From: CAYYFX01 sp964471155
GTDB lineage: Bacteria > ARS69
NCBI GenBank assembly: GCA_964471155.1
Contig: CAYYFX010000144.1
Location: 1-7,919 of the forward strand
Direction: 5' to 3'
DNA: 7,919 nt
A model generated the notes under the pieces. It was given only the letters and a program-made list of their open reading frames with translations, had not been told where the DNA came from and did not search any database. The position numbers were made by a program, and so were the translations under genes. Of the stretch, positions 1-5,726 are shown one piece after another (within the stretch, counting starts at the first letter, position 1; the number at the start of each line of letters is the position of its first letter).

Positions 1-24
1 CCGTCCCGGCTCCGGCCTTCGCTC

Positions 25-70
25 CTGCGGCGACGGCCTCCGGCCGTCCAGGCCTTCGGCCGCGCCGCAG
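25..70. repeat. Three-way-junction inverted repeat
   Basis: An 8-bp perfect outer stem (CTGCGGCG at 25-32 with CGCCGCAG at 63-70) encloses two small perfect hairpins: ACGGCC-TCC-GGCCGT (33-47) and GGCC-TTC-GGCC (51-61). Only a few bases between them are unpaired. All pairs are Watson-Crick, so the fold is equally possible on either strand. It could be an intergenic repeat of the REP type, a terminator for a gene to the left, or part of a leader RNA. There is no T-run on either side. Confidence 0.55.
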
Positions 71-182
71 AGCCGCCGGGGAGGACCCGCCGGGGCCGCC
101 GCCGCGAACCGCTCCGACTCCGCGGCTGCGCCGGCCGGCGGACCGGCTCCGCCCGCGCCGGCTCGCGCCGCGCGGCCCGACC

Positions 183-200
183 CTTGCAGTCCGGGTGCCA
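183..200 (-). promoter_or_regulatory. Possible sigma-54 promoter, reading left
   Basis: On the minus strand, TGGCAC is followed by CCGGAC and then TGCA. This puts GG and GC exactly 10 bases apart, as in the sigma-54 consensus TGGCAC-N5-TTGC. The -12 element reads CTGCA rather than TTGCA. Transcription would start near position 174 and run out of the left edge. The element lies 53 bases beyond the HAD stop and so could only serve a gene outside this window. No activator site was identified. In DNA this GC-rich a chance match is quite possible. Confidence 0.3.
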
Positions 201-252
201 CTCAGGCCGCGGTTCCTTCGTCCGATTCGCGAATGCTTCGCCCGGCGGTCAC

Positions 253-948
253 CTACCTCGCGCCCGCTGGACCCTCCCCGTCCTCGCCCAGCATCCGTCG
301 CAGCGTGGCGTAGTCGTTCGCCACGTGGTCGCCGTCGGCGGGTGCCGTGCCGGCGAAGCCGCCGGTGAAGAGGACGAAGGGGATCCTGTGCGCCAGGGCG
401 CCGGCGCGGTCGCTGTCGCGATCGCCCACCATGATCGCGTCACGCGTGCCGGTCTCCGCGAAGATCTCGGACAGCATGTCGGCCTTGGAGCGGATGCCGG
501 GGTCGTCGGCGCACTTCGCGGCGGCCAGGAACGGGGCGAGGGCGAACGCGTCGATGAAGGCGTGCAGGTAGCGTCGGCTGCAGTTCGAGGCCAGCGCGAT
601 GTGGCGGCCGGACGCGTGCAGGGATTCCAGGAGGCGGCGTGCGCCGGGGTAGAGCGCGCCCAGGCCGGAGGCGAAGGCGCCCTCCTCCAGGGACTCGGCC
701 TCGGCCTCCACCTCGACGCCGAGTTGGCGCAGGTCGGGCGGGAGGACGTGGTCCCAGAACAGGTCCATCGGGAGGCCGATCGCGTCCAGGAAGCGGCGGT
801 CTTCCGGGAGGGGGCGCGTGACCGCGTGACGGGCGTACACCGCCGCGACCGCGCGACGCCCCACGTCCAGCCAGAAGGCGTCCGTGGCGAGGAGCGTGCC
901 GTCGATGTCGAACACGATCAGCGGGACGTGCGCGAGCGGTGCGGACAC
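253..948 (-). CDS. HAD-family phosphatase (subfamily IA-like)
   Basis: A soluble 231-residue hydrolase of the haloacid dehalogenase superfamily, the usual length for phosphoglycolate-phosphatase-like members. Motif I is DIDGTLL at residues 14-20, with nucleophile Asp14 and acid/base Asp16. Motif II is a Ser at about 121 (LASNCS), motif III is Lys155, and motif IV is GDRDSD at 175-180, with the Mg-binding acidic residues. The segment between motifs I and II (about 25-105) is a mostly helical cap, as in subfamily I. The GTG start at 946-948 is preferred because it places motif I at the usual distance from the N-terminus; no good Shine-Dalgarno is seen before it. The gene is divergent from the obg operon across 125 bases. 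The family acts on small phosphorylated metabolites, but the substrate (phosphoglycolate, a sugar phosphate or other) cannot be read from the motifs. Confidence 0.88.
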   Translation of the reverse strand: MSAPLAHVPLIVFDIDGTLLATDAFWLDVGRRAVAAVYARHAVTRPLPEDRRFLDAIGLPMDLFWDHVLPPDLRQLGVEVEAEAESLEEGAFASGLGALYPGARRLLESLHASGRHIALASNCSRRYLHAFIDAFALAPFLAAAKCADDPGIRSKADMLSEIFAETGTRDAIMVGDRDSDRAGALAHRIPFVLFTGGFAGTAPADGDHVANDYATLRRMLGEDGEGPAGAR

Positions 949-1002
949 GGGGTGGCAGCCTAGGGAGATCGGCGCGGGGCGTAAAGCGCGAATCGACGCG
1001 GT

Positions 1003-1031
1003 TTGACGACTTCGCGACCCCTCGGTACGTT
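1003..1031 (+). promoter_or_regulatory. Sigma-70-like promoter of the obg operon
   Basis: TTGACG (1003-1008) matches the -35 consensus at five of six bases. It is followed by an ideal 17-base spacer and TACGTT (1026-1031), which keeps the most conserved T, A and final T of the -10 box. Transcription would begin near 1038, giving a leader of about 35 bases before the obg ATG. This is the only good promoter seen ahead of the five overlapping genes. Confidence 0.6.
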
Positions 1032-1073
1032 CACCTTCCCTGCAACCCGAAGCCCCGCACGCGGACGAGAACC

Positions 1074-2081
1074 ATGTTCCTGGATCGGGCGGTCATCGAG
1101 GTCGAAGCCGGCGCCGGCGGGCGCGGGTGCATGAGCTTCCGCCGGGAGCGGTACGTCCCGCGCGGCGGCCCGGACGGCGGGGATGGCGGCAGCGGCGGCA
1201 GCGTGTGGCTGGTCGTGGACGAGGGCCAGAACACGCTGCAGGAGTTCCGCTACCGCCGGCACTTCCGCGCGGACCGCGGCGCGCACGGGCTCGGCTCCGG
1301 CAAGACGGGCGCGTCCGCGGAGGACCTGCTCGTGCCCGTGCCGCCCGGCACGCTCGTGCTGGACGAGGAGACGGGGGACGTGCTGTGCGACCTCACGGAC
1401 GCGAAGCAGCGCTTCCTGGTGGCGCGCGGCGGCCGCGGCGGGCGCGGGAACGCGCGCTTCGCCACATCCACGAACCGCGCGCCGCGGCGCACGGAGCCGG
1501 GCGAGGAGGGGGAGAAGCGGCGGCTGCGGCTGGAGCTGAAGCTGCTGGCGGACGTGGGGCTCGTGGGGTTCCCCAACGCGGGCAAGTCCACGTTCCTCTC
1601 CCGCGTGTCCGCGGCGCGGCCGAAGATCGCGGACTACCCGTTCACCACGCTCGCGCCGCACCTCGGCGTGGTGGACCTGCCGGAGTGGCGCAGCTTCGTG
1701 CTCGCGGACATCCCGGGAATCCTGGAGGGGGCGCACGAGGGGAAGGGACTGGGGCTGGAGTTTCTGCGGCACATCGAGCGCACGCGCGTGCTCGTGTACC
1801 TGCTGGACCTGTCGTCGGAGGACCCGGCGGGGGACTTGGCGAAGCTGCGCGCGGAGCTCGCGGCCTACGGGCACGGTCTGGCGGAGCGCGCGTCGCTCGT
1901 GGCGCTGAACAAGGCCGACCTGTTCGAGACCGTGGAGATCCCGGAAGCGCTGCGCGGCCGCGCGGACGTGCACGTGGTGTCCGGCGTGCGCGGGGACGGC
2001 GTGCCCGCGCTGCTCGAGGCGGTGTGGGCGCGGCTCGCGGAGGTGCGGGCGAGGCCCGCCGTGCCGGAGGGCGGCCGGTGA
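1074..2081 (+). CDS. obg: Obg/CgtA family GTPase
   Basis: An essential ribosome-associated GTPase of 335 residues that binds the 50S subunit and takes part in large-subunit assembly and growth control. The N-terminal glycine-rich Obg fold spans about residues 2-157 (GRGCMSFRRERYVPRGGPDGG, then GGRGGRGNARFATSTNRAP). The G domain follows: G1 GFPNAGKST (165-173), G2 YPFTT (188-192), G3 DIPG (212-215), G4 NKAD (279-282) and a G5-like SGVRGDG (303-309). It ends soon after the G domain, so the optional C-terminal OCT domain found in some Obg proteins is absent. The ATG at 1074 gives the standard MFLDRA start, with a weak purine-rich GGACGAG upstream. The same frame stays open back to 939, but that extension resembles no Obg and would include the promoter. 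First gene of the operon; its stop overlaps the next start. Confidence 0.97.
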   Translation: MFLDRAVIEVEAGAGGRGCMSFRRERYVPRGGPDGGDGGSGGSVWLVVDEGQNTLQEFRYRRHFRADRGAHGLGSGKTGASAEDLLVPVPPGTLVLDEETGDVLCDLTDAKQRFLVARGGRGGRGNARFATSTNRAPRRTEPGEEGEKRRLRLELKLLADVGLVGFPNAGKSTFLSRVSAARPKIADYPFTTLAPHLGVVDLPEWRSFVLADIPGILEGAHEGKGLGLEFLRHIERTRVLVYLLDLSSEDPAGDLAKLRAELAAYGHGLAERASLVALNKADLFETVEIPEALRGRADVHVVSGVRGDGVPALLEAVWARLAEVRARPAVPEGGR

Positions 2082-2674
2082 CCGGCGCGGAGCTGGACGA
2101 GCGCTGCGCCGAGGTGGCCGCGCTCGCGGCCGTGCCGGGCGAGGAGGCCGCGGTGCGTCTCGTGGAGCGGCTCGCCCATCCCAGCTGGTACCTGCGGGAG
2201 CGCGTGGTGGCCGCGCTCGGCGCGCGCGCGGACGGCGGGGCGGCGCTCGCGCGGATGCTGCGGGAGGGTGCATGGTGGGCCCGGGCGTCGGCGTGCGACG
2301 TGGTCGCGCGGCGCGCGGATCCGTCGTGCACGGACGAGCTGCTCGCCGCCATGGAGGCGCCGAACGTGTCGCTGCAGAAGTCCGCGGTGCGCGCGCTCGA
2401 GGCGGTGGCGGAGGCCGCGGGGATGGCGCGGGTCGCGGAGCGCATCGCGGCGCTGGACGCGGAGCGGCGCCGTCGCGTCACCGCGCGGATCGGACACCAG
2501 GCGCCGCACTGGATGCCGTCGCTGGAGGCGGCGCTCGGCGCGCTGCCGGACGCCGCGTTCGCCGCGGAGCCGCCGGCGCGCGCGGGCGCGCCGGAGCCCG
2601 CGGACCGGGAGGTGCGCGCGCTGGTCCGCTTCCGGCGCTGGCTGCGCTCCGGCGCGGTCCGGACCTCCGCATGA
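2078..2674 (+). CDS. HEAT-repeat protein of unknown function
   Basis: A small soluble protein of 198 residues made of helical pairs typical of HEAT or PBS-lyase repeats. Clear units are residues 25-50 (AVRLVERLAHPSWYLRERVV), 56-80 (ALARMLREGAWWARASACDV) and 87-113 (ELLAAMEAPNVSLQKSAVRA). The C-terminal part (about 117-190) is charged and partly helical, with a proline/alanine linker near 164-176. HEAT repeats usually serve as protein-protein scaffolds, and no catalytic motif is visible. The GTG start overlaps the obg stop as GTGA and has GGAGG seven bases upstream, so translational coupling to obg is likely. The stop overlaps the dprA start. The location suggests co-expression with Obg, but the partner is unknown. 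Confidence 0.85.
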   Translation: MTGAELDERCAEVAALAAVPGEEAAVRLVERLAHPSWYLRERVVAALGARADGGAALARMLREGAWWARASACDVVARRADPSCTDELLAAMEAPNVSLQKSAVRALEAVAEAAGMARVAERIAALDAERRRRVTARIGHQAPHWMPSLEAALGALPDAAFAAEPPARAGAPEPADREVRALVRFRRWLRSGAVRTSA

Positions 2675-3492
2675 CGCGCGTCCTGCGCCGCGGCACGCCG
2701 GCGTATCCCGCCGTGCTGGAGATCCTCGCGGACCCGCCGGGGCGTCTGCACGTGCGCGGCCATGCCGCACTGCTCGGACAGCGCGCGGTGGCGCTGGTGG
2801 GAACGCGCGTGGCATCGCCCGAGGGGGAGGAGTGGACCTACGGCGTCGCGTCGCGCCTGGCCGAGGCCGGGTTCGTGGTGGCGTCCGGCCTCGCGCGGGG
2901 CATCGACGCCGCCGCGCACCGCGGAGCGCTCGCCGCGGGCGGGGACACCGTGGCGGTGCTCGGGTGCGGCGTCGACGTGCCCTACCCGCCGGAGCACGCC
3001 GCGCTGCAGGAGGAGATCGCCGCGGAGGGCGCGCTGGTGTCGGAGCACCCGGACGGCGTGCCGCCGCGGCCGTGGCATTTCCCGCAGCGGAACCGCATCC
3101 TGGCCGCGCTCGTGGAGGCGGTCGTCGTGGTGGAGTCGCGGGCGCGATCGGGTGCGCTCATCACGGCGCGCCAGGCGCTGGAACTCGGGCGCGAGGTGTT
3201 CGTGGTGCCGGGGTGGCCGGCATCCCCGCTGTCCGCCGGACCGCTCGCGTTGCTGCGTGACGGCGCGCGTCCCGTGCGTCACGCCGCGGACCTGCTGGAG
3301 GATCTCGGCGGGATCGCCGCGGCGCCGCGCGTGGACGCCGCGCACGCGGACGCGCTGGCCGCGGTGGAGGCGGGCGCGGCGGACCCGGCGGACCTCGCGC
3401 GGCGGCTCGGGATCCCGCTCGCCGACGCGCGGGAGCGGTGGGCCGCGCTGGAGCTGCTGGGGCGGCTGCCGAAGGCCGCGGAGAGCGCGTGA
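2671..3492 (+). CDS. dprA: DNA-processing protein DprA
   Basis: A Rossmann-fold protein of 273 residues. In known members it binds incoming single-stranded DNA during natural transformation and loads RecA. Family motifs are in order: VGTR (43-46), SGLARGIDAAAH (72-83), GCGVDVPYPPEH (98-109), FPQRNRI (137-143), SGALITA (160-166), VFVVPG (176-181) and LLRDGA (194-199). A C-terminal winged-helix segment (about 225-268) is present, with the usual LARRLGIP...LELLGRLPK pattern. The N-terminal SAM-like domain of many DprA proteins is missing; only about 35 residues precede the Rossmann core. The ATG overlaps the upstream stop as ATGA, and the spacing to the core supports it. No other competence gene lies in the window, so a role in general recombination is as likely as one in uptake. 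Confidence 0.95.
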   Translation: MTRVLRRGTPAYPAVLEILADPPGRLHVRGHAALLGQRAVALVGTRVASPEGEEWTYGVASRLAEAGFVVASGLARGIDAAAHRGALAAGGDTVAVLGCGVDVPYPPEHAALQEEIAAEGALVSEHPDGVPPRPWHFPQRNRILAALVEAVVVVESRARSGALITARQALELGREVFVVPGWPASPLSAGPLALLRDGARPVRHAADLLEDLGGIAAAPRVDAAHADALAAVEAGAADPADLARRLGIPLADARERWAALELLGRLPKAAESA

Positions 3493-4394
3493 CCGCGGCG
3501 CGACGGGCGAAGCGCGCGGCGGAGGCCGCGGGGTTCGCGCTGCTCGCGGCGGTCGTGCGGGCGCTGCCGTTCCGCGCGGCGCTGCGCGTGGGCGCGGGCG
3601 CGGGCCGGTTCGCGTTCGCGCTCGGCGTGCGGCGCGCCGTCGCCGTGCGCAACGTGACGGAGCGCCTCGACCCGCCGGGCGGCCGAGCGGCGGCGGAGCG
3701 CATCGCGCGCGAGAGCTACGAGGTGGCCGGACGAACCTTCGCGTGCCTCCTGCGCGCGGATCGGATCCCGGCTGCCGCGTGCGCGCGCATCGCCGGTGCG
3801 GACGCGATGGCCGGGGTTCCCGCGGACTCCGCCGGCGGCGCCGTGCTCGTGTCCGGCCACTTCGGGAACTGGGAGCTGCTGGTGATCGCGCTGCACACGC
3901 TCGGCATCCGGGTGAGCGCCATGGCGGGAGACCAGGCCAATCGCACCGTGGACGCCGCGCTGCGCCGCACCCGGGAGCGTGCGGGCACGCCGCCGCTGTC
4001 CGCCCGCTCGGGCCTGCGCGAGGCGCTGCGTCTCCTCCGCGCGGGCGGCGTCGTGGCCACGCTCATGGACCAGGACGCGCGCGCGAAGGGCGTGTTCGTG
4101 GACTTCCTCGGCGCGCCCGCCTCCGCGCACGTGGGGATCGTGTCGCTGGCCATGCGGGCCGGCGTCCCGCTCGTTCCCGGCGTGCTCGTGGACGAGCGCG
4201 GCGAGTACACGTTCGTGCGCGGCCCGGCCTGGCGGGCGGACCCCGCGCGGCCGGACGCCGCGAACGAGCGCGACGGCGCGGAGCACTTCCACCGGTTCCT
4301 CGAGGCGCAGGTGCGCGCGCATCCGGGGAACTACTTCTGGGCACACCGCCGGTGGAAGACGAAACCGCGCCCCGCCGGGGGGGAGGCCGCATGA
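3489..4394 (+). CDS. Lipid A-type acyltransferase (LpxL/HtrB family)
   Basis: An inner-membrane-associated acyltransferase of 301 residues. Related LpxL/LpxM enzymes move a fatty acyl chain from acyl carrier protein to a lipid A precursor. The family marker HFGNWE is at 124-129, supplying the H-x4-acid catalytic pair His124 and Glu129. Further conserved blocks are MDQDARAKGVFVDFLGAPA (193-211) and the end block NYFWAHRRWKT (281-291). The N-terminus has a basic start and an alanine-rich hydrophobic stretch (about 12-47) that probably anchors it. The GTG start overlaps the dprA stop as GTGA, with GGAGAG three bases ahead. Which acyl chain or acceptor it uses cannot be told, and members acting on other glycolipids (for example phosphatidylinositol mannoside acyltransferases) share the motif. 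The Gram-negative setting favours lipid A. Confidence 0.9.
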   Translation: MTAARRAKRAAEAAGFALLAAVVRALPFRAALRVGAGAGRFAFALGVRRAVAVRNVTERLDPPGGRAAAERIARESYEVAGRTFACLLRADRIPAAACARIAGADAMAGVPADSAGGAVLVSGHFGNWELLVIALHTLGIRVSAMAGDQANRTVDAALRRTRERAGTPPLSARSGLREALRLLRAGGVVATLMDQDARAKGVFVDFLGAPASAHVGIVSLAMRAGVPLVPGVLVDERGEYTFVRGPAWRADPARPDAANERDGAEHFHRFLEAQVRAHPGNYFWAHRRWKTKPRPAGGEAA

Positions 4395-5368
4395 GCCGGT
4401 TCGTCGCGGTGGTCGGCACCGTCAACCGGGACGTCGTGATCGCGCCGGACGGGTCCGTGCGCGAGAGCCTGGGCGGCATCCTGTACAACGCCATCCCGCT
4501 GGCCGCGCTGCTCGAGGGCACGGGCATCCGCGTCCGCCCGCTCGGGCGTCTGGGCCGCGAGGATCGGGCGGAAGCCATGGATCTGCTCGCCCCGTTCCCC
4601 GCCATCGACGCGGGCACGCTCATCGAGGACCCCGCCGGCACGAACCTCTCGCGGCTGGACTACTCGGGCGGCGGCGAGCGCGTCGAGGAGGTCCGCATGC
4701 GCGTCCGCGCGCTCGACGACGCGGATCTCGGCGCGGGGCGCGGCGCGCTCGCCTGGCTCGTGAACATGATCTCGGGCGCGGACGTGACCGTGCAGACGCT
4801 GGCGCGCGTCCGCGCCGGCGAACCCGGCCGCTTCCTTCTCGACATCCAGGCGCTCGCGCGCTCGCCGGACACGCCGCGCCGCCCGCGCACGGTGGAGGAC
4901 TTCGCCGCCTGGAGCCGCCTTTTCCATGTCGTGCGCGGGAGCGAGGCGGAGGTGTCGTGCTTCGGCGGCGTCCCGGGGGACCTGCGCGCGGCGGTCCGGC
5001 GGATCCTGGATGCGGGGGCGCGCGAGGTCATCGCCACGCGCGGGGAGCGCGGCGCCCGCGCCTGGATCCCCGCGCCGGAAGGCCCCCGGGAGACCTCCGT
5101 GCCCGCCGGGCCGTGCGAGCGTCCCGTCGATCCCACCGGCTGCGGGGACGCCTTCCTCTCGGCGGTCTGCGCGGGTCGCGTCCTGGGCTTGGACGACCGG
5201 GAGTCCCTGCGCCTCGGCGCGTTCACGGGCTCCCGCGTCCTGGGCCTCTCGGGCCTGCAATCCCTGGTCGCGCTCCGGGATCTCCGGGAGGAGGCCCTGG
5301 ACTACGAGCCGGCCTGGAGGCGGGCCTGGGACGAGGGCCCCCGCGGGTCCGCCGGGCGACCGGCCTAG
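4391..5368 (+). CDS. PfkB-family sugar kinase, substrate unknown
   Basis: A ribokinase-like kinase of 325 residues, the normal family length, transferring phosphate from ATP to a sugar, nucleoside or related alcohol. The N-terminal strand-turn VVGTVNRDVVI (7-17) and GGILYN (28-33) match the substrate-side region. The C-terminal signature DPTGCGDAF (247-255) carries the catalytic Asp253 and the anion hole. ATRGERGA (215-222) fits the nucleotide-side strand before it. The ATG overlaps the acyltransferase stop as ATGA and has a strong GGGAGG (4381-4386) four bases upstream. It is the last gene of the operon. The place next to a lipid A acyltransferase invites a role in outer-membrane sugar supply (heptose kinase HldE is also PfkB), but the motifs do not identify the substrate. 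No strong terminator follows directly. Confidence 0.92.
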   Translation: MSRFVAVVGTVNRDVVIAPDGSVRESLGGILYNAIPLAALLEGTGIRVRPLGRLGREDRAEAMDLLAPFPAIDAGTLIEDPAGTNLSRLDYSGGGERVEEVRMRVRALDDADLGAGRGALAWLVNMISGADVTVQTLARVRAGEPGRFLLDIQALARSPDTPRRPRTVEDFAAWSRLFHVVRGSEAEVSCFGGVPGDLRAAVRRILDAGAREVIATRGERGARAWIPAPEGPRETSVPAGPCERPVDPTGCGDAFLSAVCAGRVLGLDDRESLRLGAFTGSRVLGLSGLQSLVALRDLREEALDYEPAWRRAWDEGPRGSAGRPA

Positions 5369-5406
5369 GCCCCGGGGTTCCTCACCTCACGGACGCGGAC
5401 GCGAAC

Positions 5407-5434
5407 CGGCCGCGCGGCCGCCCAGCGCCGGCGC
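5407..5434. repeat. Two adjacent perfect palindromes
   Basis: CGGCCGCGCGGCCG (5407-5420) is a 14-base perfect palindrome. Four bases later GCGCCGGCGC (5425-5434) is a 10-base one. They lie 39 bases past the kinase stop and are followed by the most AT-rich patch of the intergenic region (about 5437-5463, with a GTAAC...GTTAC inverted repeat). Without a T-run they are poor intrinsic terminators. They might slow RNA polymerase, bind a dimeric protein, or simply reflect base composition. Confidence 0.4.
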
Positions 5435-5512
5435 CATGTAACGCGCATATTCCCAAATGGTTACGAGCCACGTCCGCGCACCGGCGGCCGGCCCGCGCCA
5501 CCCTTGCAGATC

Positions 5513-5529
5513 TTGGCACGCTCCTTCCA
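5513..5529 (+). promoter_or_regulatory. Imperfect sigma-54-like element, reading right
   Basis: TTGGCACG is followed by four bases and TTCCA. The -24 half matches the sigma-54 consensus YTGGCACG fully, but the -12 half reads TTCC where TTGC is expected, losing the highly conserved G. Spacing is exact. A start near 5540 would put transcription just ahead of the hairpin series. An alternative sigma-70 reading uses TTGCAG (5504-5509) with CATAGG (5528-5533) at an 18-base spacing, which is a weak -10. Both are tentative. Confidence 0.25.
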
Positions 5530-5534
5530 TAGGC

Positions 5535-5726
5535 TCGCGGGTGCCGGGGTCGAGATCGCGCACCGAGTCAGTCTCCCGACCCCGGCGAAGTGAACCGCCG
5601 CGGAACGGGCGTCGCGAGTCAGTGAGAGAGGAGCTTCCGGGGGGGAGCCGCTGACGAGTCTGACGCTCCGCACTGCGGATCCGGTTCGGGGGCGCCCGTT
5701 CCTGGAACGGGTGCCCCGCTTCGTTT
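5535..5726 (+). ncRNA. Candidate structured RNA, unknown family
   Basis: A series of stem-loops with no credible protein. Hairpin A pairs GCCGGGGTCG (5543-5552) with CGACCCCGGC (5577-5586). Hairpin B is a long irregular stem: 5607-5613 with 5662-5668, 5618-5624 with 5649-5655, and 5633-5638 with 5643-5648 around a GGGG loop. A small hairpin CCGC-ACT-GCGG sits at 5668-5678. Hairpin D (5689-5717) is terminator-like. Every non-Watson-Crick pair (5542-5587, 5608-5667, 5623-5650, 5636-5645, 5694-5712) is G-U on the plus strand and would be an A-C mismatch on the minus strand, so the plus strand is the likely transcript. I could not match it to tmRNA, RNase P RNA, SRP RNA, 6S RNA or a riboswitch I know. 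The ends are approximate. It could instead be the long 3' untranslated region of the kinase operon. Confidence 0.35.

Larger units (their letters stand above)
1..252. other. GC-rich intergenic region, no gene recognised
   Basis: No reading frame here shows a recognisable protein family, and frames are open by base composition alone. The stretch holds a three-way-junction inverted repeat (25-70), a leftward sigma-54-like element (183-200) and a 10-base palindrome ATTCGCGAAT (225-234) just beyond the stop of the HAD gene. I see no T-rich terminator behind the HAD gene. The region may be the leader of a minus-strand gene lying off the left edge, but no start codon for such a gene can be placed. 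Confidence 0.5.

Noticed and set aside
180..189. ACCCTTGCAG shared with 5500-5509 as a possible repeat or attachment site
   Set aside because: A 10-base match between two places is expected by chance many times in a window this size.
939..1073. Forty-five extra N-terminal codons for Obg
   Set aside because: They cover the promoter region and resemble no Obg; the standard MFLDRA start is at 1074.
2762..4390. Upstream extension of the kinase frame through dprA and the acyltransferase
   Set aside because: The extension is arginine-rich shadow sequence. The kinase starts at 4391, where the motifs and a strong Shine-Dalgarno begin.
5457..5654. A 65-codon plus-strand frame starting ATGGTTACG
   Set aside because: Arginine/serine-rich, no family, no clear ribosome binding site, and it crosses the hairpin series. 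A small protein cannot be fully excluded.
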